The position numbers were made by a program, and so were the translations under genes. 36,305 bases of DNA from an uncultured Pelagibacteraceae bacterium (lineage in GTDB: Bacteria > Pseudomonadota > Alphaproteobacteria > Pelagibacterales > AG-422-B15): positions 1 to 36,305 of the forward strand of contig CACFGR010000006.1 of assembly GCA_902565955.1 (NCBI GenBank), in the 5' to 3' direction. Positions within the stretch are counted from its first letter, which is position 1. The number at the start of each line of letters is the position of its first letter. Under the pieces are notes generated by a model. That model was given only the letters and a program-made list of their open reading frames with translations, did not search any database and was not told the origin of the DNA. Positions 28,531 through 36,305 of the stretch are shown in pieces.

Positions 28531-29241
28531 ATGCCTACTTTGAGACAACAAAAATTATTAAGAATTAATAAATTATTAGCACAGTCAACTAACTTTTCGA
28601 GAAGAGAAATAGATAAACTCATCGATGAGCAAAGAGTAGTTGTTGATAACGAATTGGTGACAAAACAAGGAGTTCAAATAAGTATTAATAGTATTGTAAA
28701 AATAGACAATAAGCTTATTAACCTAAAATCTGATCAGCAATTAAATGATATATACATCTTCAATAAACCAAGAGGATGCTTAGTAACAAAATCAGATCCA
28801 AAAAATCGCAAAACTATTTATGAATACATACCTAAAAAAGATCATAATTTAATTTCAATTGGACGACTTGATTACAATTCAGAGGGGCTATTATTATTAA
28901 CTAACAGCGGAAGCTTCAAAAGAAAGATGGAATTACCCAAGAATAATTTTGAAAGAATTTATAAGGTAAAAATACAGGGCTTTATTGATAATAAATTCAT
29001 TAATACCTTATTAAGGGGTTATACCTATAGAAAAGTAAAATATAAACCTATAAAAGCTTCAGTCATTAGCAAAACAAACACTTACTCATGGATTAAAATG
29101 ACACTTACTGAAGGTAAAAATAAAGAAATCAGAAATATTTTTGATTCTTTGAATATTACAGTCACAAGATTAATTAGGATAACTTATGGAGAATTTAAGC
29201 TTGGAAGTTTAAAAAAAGGGGAAGTTAAAAAAGTTTCTTAA
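28531..29241 (+). CDS. rRNA pseudouridine synthase, RsuA/RluB/RluE family
   Basis: S4-like N-terminus (LLRINKLLAQSTNFSRREIDKLI), ISIGRLDYNSEGLLLLTNSG, LTEGKNKEIRNIF. Confidence 0.92.
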   Translation: MPTLRQQKLLRINKLLAQSTNFSRREIDKLIDEQRVVVDNELVTKQGVQISINSIVKIDNKLINLKSDQQLNDIYIFNKPRGCLVTKSDPKNRKTIYEYIPKKDHNLISIGRLDYNSEGLLLLTNSGSFKRKMELPKNNFERIYKVKIQGFIDNKFINTLLRGYTYRKVKYKPIKASVISKTNTYSWIKMTLTEGKNKEIRNIFDSLNITVTRLIRITYGEFKLGSLKKGEVKKVS

Positions 29242-29242
29242 A

Positions 29243-29812
29243 ATGAGAATTATTAGTGGAGAAAGAAAGGGCCATTCAATATTCAGCTTTAAAAGTAAAG
29301 ATGTAAGACCACTTTCAGACAAAAATAGGGAAACTATTTTTAATCTTTTAATGCATGGAAAAGAATTGGTAAAAAATAATTTTAGCCTTGAAGAGGCAAA
29401 GGTAATTGATCTTTTTGCTGGTACCGGCTCATTTAGTTTTGAAGCATTGTCACGCGGCGCTAAACACGCAACCATGGTGGAGAACAATCAACAAATGATA
29501 GATATAATTTTTAAAAGTGCAAACAAGCTAGGGTATTTAGAAAAGATTGCTGTAATTTCTGAAAATGCTTGTTCATTTGAAGAATATTCTGAAGCCACAA
29601 AGTTCAATCTTGCTTATATAGATCCACCATATGGGAAAAATCTTGGAATAAGAGCAATTAAAAATATTATTAAAAAAAACTTATTAGAAAAAGACAGTAT
29701 AATCATCTTAGAGGAAGAAAAAAAATCTAAATATATCGAACTTTCAGAAATAATACTTTTACGTGAAAAAGAATTAGGTAATTCAAAATTTAGTTTTTTT
29801 AAATTAGTTTAA
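29243..29812 (+). CDS. rsmD: 16S rRNA (guanine(966)-N(2))-methyltransferase
   Basis: MRIISGERKG, VRPLSDKNRETIFNLL, DLFAGTGSFSFEALSRGA, YIDPPYGK. Confidence 0.93.
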   Translation: MRIISGERKGHSIFSFKSKDVRPLSDKNRETIFNLLMHGKELVKNNFSLEEAKVIDLFAGTGSFSFEALSRGAKHATMVENNQQMIDIIFKSANKLGYLEKIAVISENACSFEEYSEATKFNLAYIDPPYGKNLGIRAIKNIIKKNLLEKDSIIILEEEKKSKYIELSEIILLREKELGNSKFSFFKLV

Positions 29813-30826
29813 ATAACCCTTTTGAATATCAACCGCATCTTGAATAAAGGGGTCAACTTCTAACATTTGGGCAAGATAGATTACCCTTAACATTTCTGAT
29901 CCAAAAAAATGGCCGATCCTACATATGTCTCTATCTTTAAAAATATATTTTTTAGTATTCTCATTTATATTTGATAAAGATTTACTCATAGCCTCAAGAT
30001 GATTTGAAAGTGTGATATTAATCAAATTCATTTTTGAGTATTCCATACCCATAATTTCAAAAAAAACATTTTTGGGTCCATCTAGATATAACTGTAAAAG
30101 ACTGTGCTGATCTTTTGGCATTTCAGATACTACTGGTAATATACCTTTTGACTTTTTGCCTAATGATTCAGCGTATAATTGTTTTCGCCAGTTACCAATT
30201 TCAATAAGCTCATCACCATAAATCAAATAAGCAAATATATTCTTTCCATTTTTTATTCTTTTAAAATCTTCCTCAGCCATGTTCTTTATATGGTCTTTAT
30301 CTTCTAATGCTTTTCTTCCTCCATTTAAAAACTCAATGCACAGATCTTTATTAAAGTAAAAACTTGGGATAAGGCTATTGTTGCTAAAAACTGAAAACCT
30401 GCCTCCAATATCGTTGTTAAGTTCAATAGTCTTTATTGATTTTTGTATGGACAAGTCTCTTAGTGGAGAAGAGGAATTCTCTGTAAACGAATAAAGATTT
30501 TTTGAAAAATCAATATTTCCATCTAGTTTTTTGATCATATATTCAAAAATGGTTAGTATTTCTGATGTTTGTCCAGATTTTGATACAAAAATGAAACCTG
30601 TCTCATCTAATTGAGTGCTGTTTAACAAGTCATTAATCTTAGCAGAATTTAAATGATCAACATATTGAACACGTTTTTCATTTAAAAAATGATTAATTGC
30701 TTTTGATCCCTGAGAGGAGCCACCAATACCGACTACTAAAATTTTATTAAAACCTTCATCCAGTATCCCTAACGACTCTGAATATGAGTTTTCAAGCTTA
30801 TCAAAATCAAGAAATGGATAATTCAT
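29804..30826 (-). CDS. pgi: Glucose-6-phosphate isomerase, short form (340 aa)
   Basis: VVGIGGSSQGSKAI, FVSKSGQTSEIL, IGGRFSVFSNNSLIPSF, SEMPKDQHSLLQLYLDGPKN. Confidence 0.85.
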   Translation of the reverse strand: MNYPFLDFDKLENSYSESLGILDEGFNKILVVGIGGSSQGSKAINHFLNEKRVQYVDHLNSAKINDLLNSTQLDETGFIFVSKSGQTSEILTIFEYMIKKLDGNIDFSKNLYSFTENSSSPLRDLSIQKSIKTIELNNDIGGRFSVFSNNSLIPSFYFNKDLCIEFLNGGRKALEDKDHIKNMAEEDFKRIKNGKNIFAYLIYGDELIEIGNWRKQLYAESLGKKSKGILPVVSEMPKDQHSLLQLYLDGPKNVFFEIMGMEYSKMNLINITLSNHLEAMSKSLSNINENTKKYIFKDRDICRIGHFFGSEMLRVIYLAQMLEVDPFIQDAVDIQKGYLN

Positions 30827-31824
30827 TATCGCACTTCCTGGCCAGCTGTTACGCTTGCTTCATCTATTTGTCTTTCAAACTCTCTCAGTCTTTTATAGAC
30901 ACTTGCAAGTTCAATAATTGTTGGCCAGGCTTTAAGAAGATATTGCATTGACCCCTCTACTCTACCAAATGCCCTGATTATTTGCTGCATGACGCCAAGA
31001 GTAACTACGCCAGCAACAATTGCAGGAGCTAAAAATACGTAAGCAGATAAAACATTTGCTTGTAAGAATGCGATACGGCCAATATCAAAATAGAGGTATC
31101 TTATATAACTTAAAAAGTGAATTTGTCTTACGTCATCAAATAATTCCTCAAGAGTTTTTGGCCTTACTGTTTCATTATCTTCAGCGATTACTAGGATTTT
31201 TCTATATGCCGCTTCTTGTTTTTGTAAATCGTATTCAATACCAACAAGCCTTAAAATTAAACCAAGTCCAATTAAAAATAATGTTCCTCCTATAGACCAT
31301 AATAATGCACCAACAACTAAACCGTACTCCCATTCACCAAAGAAAAATATTGGAATACCAATACTCAGACCAAAAAGTATTGGCATAAATTCTACCAGGA
31401 TCATTAAAGCTTCAATCAAACTTGTACCAAGTGATTCCATGATTCTTGAAAACTTTATGGTATCCTCTTGAACTCTTTGTGACGCACCCTCAATCTTACG
31501 CGCCTTATCATAGACAGAATGATACCACTCAACCATTGCAGTTCTCCATCTAAATAAAAAGTGATTAGTAAAAAAACTTACAAGGACTGCTACCGCTACA
31601 TACATTCCCGCTAAAGTTATAAAGGATAATAAACTTGCCCAATATTCTTCAATTGTAATAGCGTTAGGAGCAGACAATGCTTTTTGTATCATGTCGTAAA
31701 ACTCACCAAACCATTCATTAATTTTTACATCAATTTGAACTTGGACCCACAAAGATGATAAGATAATAGCTGAACCGATGTATGCCCATAAAAACCATTT
31801 TGGATCTCTAAAAAACTTAAACAT
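30826..31824 (-). CDS. SbmA/BacA-like inner membrane transporter (short form)
   Basis: INEWFGEFYDMIQKALSAPNAITIEEYW, FLFRWRTAMVEWYHSVYDKARKIEGASQRVQEDTIKFSRIMESLG, QEAAYRKILV: matches the SbmA/BacA core as I recall it. Confidence 0.9.
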   Translation of the reverse strand: MFKFFRDPKWFLWAYIGSAIILSSLWVQVQIDVKINEWFGEFYDMIQKALSAPNAITIEEYWASLLSFITLAGMYVAVAVLVSFFTNHFLFRWRTAMVEWYHSVYDKARKIEGASQRVQEDTIKFSRIMESLGTSLIEALMILVEFMPILFGLSIGIPIFFFGEWEYGLVVGALLWSIGGTLFLIGLGLILRLVGIEYDLQKQEAAYRKILVIAEDNETVRPKTLEELFDDVRQIHFLSYIRYLYFDIGRIAFLQANVLSAYVFLAPAIVAGVVTLGVMQQIIRAFGRVEGSMQYLLKAWPTIIELASVYKRLREFERQIDEASVTAGQEVR

Positions 31825-31835
31825 TTATAGAATTG

Positions 31836-32450
31836 TTAATTTGAATATGAATTAAGTAAATCATCCACCCTGTTAAGAAGATCATTCAGATCTTCGTTTT
31901 CATCAAAAGTAGGAGCATCATCATACATTGTTTCATCAATTATTTCTGGTTTAAGCTGATCTTCTTCAGGAAGTGTAGTTATTTCATCTGTATTTGATAT
32001 TCCTTCCAAGAACTCTTCCTCGCTCAAACCAATATTATCAGTTTTATCTAAAATGCTATCATCATTTGTTACAACGTCTAAATCATTACTATCAACAACT
32101 GAATCTTCAATTACCTCATTAAGAGGATCCTCACGTAAAGTTGTATTATTTATATTTTGATCTTCGTCTCTTAAATTATTTTCAATAAATTCATCTAACG
32201 ACGATGTATCAGCATTACTAGGGACACTGGTGGATGAGTCTTGAATAATTATATCTTGAATATCTTCGGCTGTCTCACCAGTAGGTGCAGCCTCCTCTAA
32301 TTTTTCTTCACCAACAACTGGTGGGGTTAGTTCAAAATCAGGAGGTATCTCTAGTGCTTTTTGCTTTAATGACGTGTAATCTCTGACTGTATTATTAGTA
32401 CAAGCAACAAAAATTAACAAAAAAAATATAATTAAATATTTACGTATCAT
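31836..32450 (-). CDS. DUF3035 (BamF-like) lipoprotein with acidic C-terminus
   Basis: Start chosen at 32450 (MIRKYLIIFFLLIFVACTNN, lipobox) rather than 32492; TSLKQKALEIPPDFELTPP resembles alphaproteobacterial DUF3035; highly acidic tail. Confidence 0.72.
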   Translation of the reverse strand: MIRKYLIIFFLLIFVACTNNTVRDYTSLKQKALEIPPDFELTPPVVGEEKLEEAAPTGETAEDIQDIIIQDSSTSVPSNADTSSLDEFIENNLRDEDQNINNTTLREDPLNEVIEDSVVDSNDLDVVTNDDSILDKTDNIGLSEEEFLEGISNTDEITTLPEEDQLKPEIIDETMYDDAPTFDENEDLNDLLNRVDDLLNSYSN

Positions 32451-32955
32451 TTTTAACGGTTTTATCATTTTCTTTTTTTGAGAACAACTCAAGTAAAATA
32501 ATCAAAATACAGCCAAGGGTGATACTTATATCAGCTATATTGAATACATACCAATGATAATTGTTATAATGTAAATCTATAAAGTCTAATACGGCAGAAT
32601 ATTGATATCTGTCGAGTAAGTTACCTAGCGCTCCTCCTATAATTAAACTAAATCCATAATAATAAATTTTTATATTTATACTTATTGCATAAAAAAATAT
32701 TGCTATAGCAATAATCGCCATAACAAACATATAAATATTATTAACCATCGAAATTTCATTTTGAAATAGTCCAAATGCAAAGCCCTTATTCCATATCAAA
32801 TGAAAATTAAGATATTTATTTATTGATGTTAAATATTGTGAACTGAGATTTGATACATCAATGTCATAAACATTGATTATATAAAACTTTGAAAGTTGAT
32901 CAGCTGCAAAAATAATCAGTATTAAAAATGTAAATCTTCCAATAGTTCGTATCAT
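32440..32955 (-). CDS. lspA: Lipoprotein signal peptidase II
   Basis: ADQLSKFYII, HLIWNKGFAFGLFQN, GGALGNLLDRY, VLDFIDLHYNNYHWYVFNIADISITLG. Confidence 0.95.
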   Translation of the reverse strand: MIRTIGRFTFLILIIFAADQLSKFYIINVYDIDVSNLSSQYLTSINKYLNFHLIWNKGFAFGLFQNEISMVNNIYMFVMAIIAIAIFFYAISINIKIYYYGFSLIIGGALGNLLDRYQYSAVLDFIDLHYNNYHWYVFNIADISITLGCILIILLELFSKKENDKTVKNDT

Positions 32956-35765
32956 TTACTAAGTACTTCTTGACATCTATCGCAAACGTTACCATTTAAA
33001 TTAGAAAAATATTTCCAACACCGCTCACATTTTTCACCATCGGTTTTAGTTACATACACTCCAATGTTTTTATCTACTTCAGATATAAAGCTATCACCTG
33101 GGGGCTTGTCATTTACAATTTCTAATTCACTAATAATTGAAATATTTTCTAATACTTTTTGGTCAATCTTTTTGATTTCACCTTCAGATATGTACAGTTT
33201 AACAGATGCTTCAAGGCTGGATCCAAGAACTTTTTCTTTTCTCTTCACTTCGATTGCTCCGTTAATGACCTTTCTTAATTTTTTATACACTTCCCATTTA
33301 GTTGATAAATTTTTGTTTATTAAAGTATCATTTGATTTTGGAAAATCTCTTTCATGTATGCTGTTTTCAAATCCAAATCGACTCTGCCAGGCTTCTTCAG
33401 TGGTAAAACAAAGTATTGGTGCAAGCAAACTTAATAAATCGTGAAATAAAATATCTAGAACAGTACGAGTAGATTTTCTTACTTTGTTATTTTTTGAGTC
33501 ACAATAAAGAGTATCTTTTCTTATGTCAAAATAGAAAGATGACAAGTCGTTTGTACAAAAATTAAATATCACAGAAAAAACTTTTTGATACTCAAATATT
33601 TTATAATTTGAGATAACTTCTTTTTTTAAACTCTCTAATTCTGATAAAACATATAAATCTAATTCGTCAAGTTCATTTACAGATACTTTCTCGTCTTGAT
33701 CAAAATCTGATAAATTACCTAAAATAAAACGGAGTGTATTCCGCAGTCTTCTATAGCTATCAATGTTACTTTTTATGATTTCAGGCCCGATCTTTAAATC
33801 CTCAGAGTAATCACTGCTTGCTACCCAGAGCCTCAGTATGTCAGCGCCTGATTTTTCAATGACCTCTGCTGGCGAGACAGTATTGGATGATGATTTACTC
33901 ATCTTTAAACCATCTTCATGAAGTATAAATCCATGAGTTAAAACTGATTCATAAGGCGCAACGCCTCTTGTGCCACAAGACTCTAAAAGTGATGAATGAA
34001 ACCACCCTCTGTGTTGATCAGTTCCTTCAAGATAAATAGATGCTGGCCAGATTTGATCTTTTTTTCCGTCTAAAACAAATGCGTGTGTACAGCCTGAGTC
34101 AAACCATACATCTAAAATATCATTAACTTTTTTATATTCTTCCGGATTATAATTTGAACCTAATAATTCTTCTTTTGAATATTTAAACCACGCATCTGAC
34201 CCTTCTTTTTCATAAAGTTTAATAATTTTTTCATTTATTTCTTTATCAACTAGAGGCTTTCCTGTTTTAATATTGTAAAAGATAGATAAAGGTACGCCCC
34301 ATGCCCGTTGTCTTGACACTACCCAATCAGGTCTTTCTTCAATCATTGAATAAATTCTATTTTTTCCCTGTTTTGGATACCATTTAACCTTTTCAATTTC
34401 GTTCAACGCTTTTTCTCTCAATTGATTTTTTTCCATACTGATGAACCATTGTGGAGTATTTCTAAAGATGACAGGAGCTTTTGATCTCCATGAGTGAGGG
34501 TAGCTATGACGCAATGAACCCTTGCCTGCTAAATTTTCATGCTTTTTTAGCTCAATGATAACTGCTACGTTTGCATCAGCATCTGATCCATCTTCATTAA
34601 AAATCTTTTTACCATTAAATAATGGTACATGGCGAAAGTATTCACCATTTTCATCTACTGTATCAGGTACTTCGATACCATTTGTAATACCCAAATTATA
34701 GTCATCAGCTCCATGGCCAGGTGCTATGTGAACAAAACCCGTGCCTTGCTCCAAAGTAACAAAATCAGCATCAAAAATTCTTACCTCAAAATCATAACCA
34801 GATTTTTTAAAAGGGTGATTACAAATAATTTTGTCTAAGTTTTTTACTTCTGATATTTTTTTTAATTCTCTAATTTTGCATTGAACTTTTACATTATCTA
34901 AAAGTTCATCTGCAATTATAATTTTATCTCCAACTTGTAAAGTACTGTGTTCTTCTAAACTTACTACTTCAAACATTGAATACGTTATTAATTTACTGTA
35001 AGCAATTGCTCTGTTTCCTGGAATTGTCCATGGAGTTGTGGTCCATATGATTACGGATGCATCTTGACAATTTGTATCTAAACTCTCTTTTACTGGGAAC
35101 TTTACGCAGATAGTTGTTGATTTATGTTCTTTATATTCAATCTCAGCTTCAGCTAATGCAGTCTTTTCAACAGTTGACCACATAACAGGCTTTGACCCAC
35201 GATATAAACTTTCGTTCTCAAGAAACCTAAAAAATTCTCTTACAATTATAGACTCTGCCTCATATGACATTGTAGTATAGGGAGAGTACCAATCTCCATT
35301 TATTCCTAAGCGAATAAATTCTTCTCTTTGTATTTCAATCCATTTTTCAGCAAATTCTCTGCATTCTTTTCTAAATTTTATAATATCTACATCATCTTTA
35401 TTCTTTCCCTGTTCTCTATATTGCTCTTCAATTTTCCACTCAATTGGCAAGCCATGACAATCCCAGCCAGGAATGTAAGAACTATCATTTCCAAGCATTT
35501 GTTGTGATCTTACAACAAAGTCTTTTAGTATTTTATTCAGGGCATGCCCCATGTGTAAATGGCCGTTAGCGTAAGGGGGGCCATCATGTAATACGAATTT
35601 TTTTCTACTTTTTGATTTTTCCCTTAATTTTTTATAGATATTATCCTTTGACCAGCCATCTAGAATTTTTGGCTCTTGCTCGGGCAGGCCAGCACGCATC
35701 GCAAAGGATGTCTTTGGTAAAAATAGAGTTTCACTAAAGTCTATTTTATCATTTTTAGTGTTCAT
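32952..35765 (-). CDS. ileS: Isoleucyl-tRNA synthetase
   Basis: HMGHAL (HIGH), DGLKMSKSSSNTVSP (KMSKS), C-terminal zinc motif CERCWKYFSNLNGNVCDRCQ. Confidence 0.97.
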   Translation of the reverse strand: MNTKNDKIDFSETLFLPKTSFAMRAGLPEQEPKILDGWSKDNIYKKLREKSKSRKKFVLHDGPPYANGHLHMGHALNKILKDFVVRSQQMLGNDSSYIPGWDCHGLPIEWKIEEQYREQGKNKDDVDIIKFRKECREFAEKWIEIQREEFIRLGINGDWYSPYTTMSYEAESIIVREFFRFLENESLYRGSKPVMWSTVEKTALAEAEIEYKEHKSTTICVKFPVKESLDTNCQDASVIIWTTTPWTIPGNRAIAYSKLITYSMFEVVSLEEHSTLQVGDKIIIADELLDNVKVQCKIRELKKISEVKNLDKIICNHPFKKSGYDFEVRIFDADFVTLEQGTGFVHIAPGHGADDYNLGITNGIEVPDTVDENGEYFRHVPLFNGKKIFNEDGSDADANVAVIIELKKHENLAGKGSLRHSYPHSWRSKAPVIFRNTPQWFISMEKNQLREKALNEIEKVKWYPKQGKNRIYSMIEERPDWVVSRQRAWGVPLSIFYNIKTGKPLVDKEINEKIIKLYEKEGSDAWFKYSKEELLGSNYNPEEYKKVNDILDVWFDSGCTHAFVLDGKKDQIWPASIYLEGTDQHRGWFHSSLLESCGTRGVAPYESVLTHGFILHEDGLKMSKSSSNTVSPAEVIEKSGADILRLWVASSDYSEDLKIGPEIIKSNIDSYRRLRNTLRFILGNLSDFDQDEKVSVNELDELDLYVLSELESLKKEVISNYKIFEYQKVFSVIFNFCTNDLSSFYFDIRKDTLYCDSKNNKVRKSTRTVLDILFHDLLSLLAPILCFTTEEAWQSRFGFENSIHERDFPKSNDTLINKNLSTKWEVYKKLRKVINGAIEVKRKEKVLGSSLEASVKLYISEGEIKKIDQKVLENISIISELEIVNDKPPGDSFISEVDKNIGVYVTKTDGEKCERCWKYFSNLNGNVCDRCQEVLSK

Positions 35766-35770
35766 TTTGC

Positions 35771-36305
35771 TTAATTTAGAATTTTTTGTGCTTTAGATAT
35801 ATCTGATTTTAGTTGTTTTTTTAAGGCCTCTACTCCTGAAAATTTCTTTTCAGGCCTTATAAATTCAACAAAGTCGACTTTTAGCAAAGAATTATAAATA
35901 TTCAATTTAAATCTAAATAGATGAACTTCCAAAATTTCAGTGTTCTTATGAAATGTTGGTCTGATACCAAAATTCGCAATTCCCTTAAGGGTTCTTTTCT
36001 TTGAATTTTTAAGGAATGAGGCTTCAATAGCATATACTCCATATTTTGGTGCCACGTATTCATTTATATTTAGATTAGCAGTTGGAACGCCAATTTTTCG
36101 GCCTCGTTGATCTCCTTTTATAACTTTTGACGTTATACTAAAATTGTTTCCCAAAAAATTTTTTGCCAATTTTACATTACCGTTTGAAATAAGTTTTCTA
36201 ATATTTGTAGACGAAAATATTTTCATCTTTGTTTTATTAAAAAGATGATTTGGTGTTTTTAATAATTTCACTGGGTTTACGTAAAATTGATTTTCTTTAC
36301 CAAAA
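35771..36305 (-). CDS. ribF: Bifunctional riboflavin kinase/FMN adenylyltransferase, N-terminus beyond window edge
   Basis: VIKGDQRGRKIGVPTANLN, YGVYAIEA, GIANFGIRPTF, LEVHLF. The frame stays open to the edge upstream of the track's GTG start (FGKENQFYVNPVKLLK...), matching the RibF adenylyltransferase/kinase linker region. Confidence 0.9.
   Translation of the reverse strand, partial: FGKENQFYVNPVKLLKTPNHLFNKTKMKIFSSTNIRKLISNGNVKLAKNFLGNNFSITSKVIKGDQRGRKIGVPTANLNINEYVAPKYGVYAIEASFLKNSKKRTLKGIANFGIRPTFHKNTEILEVHLFRFKLNIYNSLLKVDFVEFIRPEKKFSGVEALKKQLKSDISKAQKILN

Noticed and set aside
29209-29487. 92-aa minus-strand ORF
   Set aside because: Antisense to rsmD including its SAM-binding motif.
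31020-31295. 91-aa plus-strand ORF
   Set aside because: Antisense to the SbmA/BacA-like gene.
33064-33444. 126-aa plus-strand ORF
   Set aside because: Antisense to the well-supported ileS; no recognisable family; by-product of AT-rich coding on the other strand.
35771-36271. RibF as a complete 166-aa gene starting at GTG 36271
   Set aside because: The frame remains open to the window edge with RibF-like sequence; the gene is truncated by the window rather than short.
1-36305. CRISPR arrays, transposons, phage islands, toxin-antitoxin or defence systems
   Set aside because: No regularly spaced direct repeats, transposase/integrase motifs or defence-family proteins were seen; nearly all sequence is assigned to housekeeping or metabolic genes.

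Overview
AT-rich, densely packed chromosomal window from what looks like a streamlined alphaproteobacterium (inferred from gene families and synteny; no phylogeny run). It holds about 37 protein-coding genes, two of them cut by the window edges. I see no rRNA, tRNA, transposon, prophage or CRISPR array. Content, left to right: (i) a cobalamin-riboswitch-controlled unit on the minus strand: TonB-dependent receptor followed by an edge-truncated DUF6580-like membrane protein absent from the ORF track; (ii) phosphomannomutase/phosphoglucomutase and a TSUP permease; (iii) a tandem acyl-CoA dehydrogenase pair and an RpoZ with a long acidic tail; (iv) DUF1289, DUF4396, alpha/beta hydrolase, MscS; (v) gshA, rsmE, ubiA; (vi) an LPS/lipid A cluster (pmbA, msbA-like, DUF374 acyltransferase, waaA, lpxK, lpxL-like), then M23 peptidase, DUF2093, xseA, purD; (vii) an APH-like kinase, a class V aminotransferase and an ACAD11-like dehydrogenase, resembling a split ACAD10/11 (LvaA/LvaC-like) 4-hydroxyacyl-CoA module, with an unlisted small ORF between the last two; (viii) tadA, rluB-like, rsmD, a short pgi, a short SbmA/BacA-like protein, a DUF3035-like lipoprotein, lspA, ileS and a truncated ribF. 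Most of the window is ordinary housekeeping. The best leads are the riboswitch B12 unit with its candidate switching helix, the split ACAD10/11-like module, and the unlisted small ORF. I found no clear evidence of a wholly new multi-gene system.
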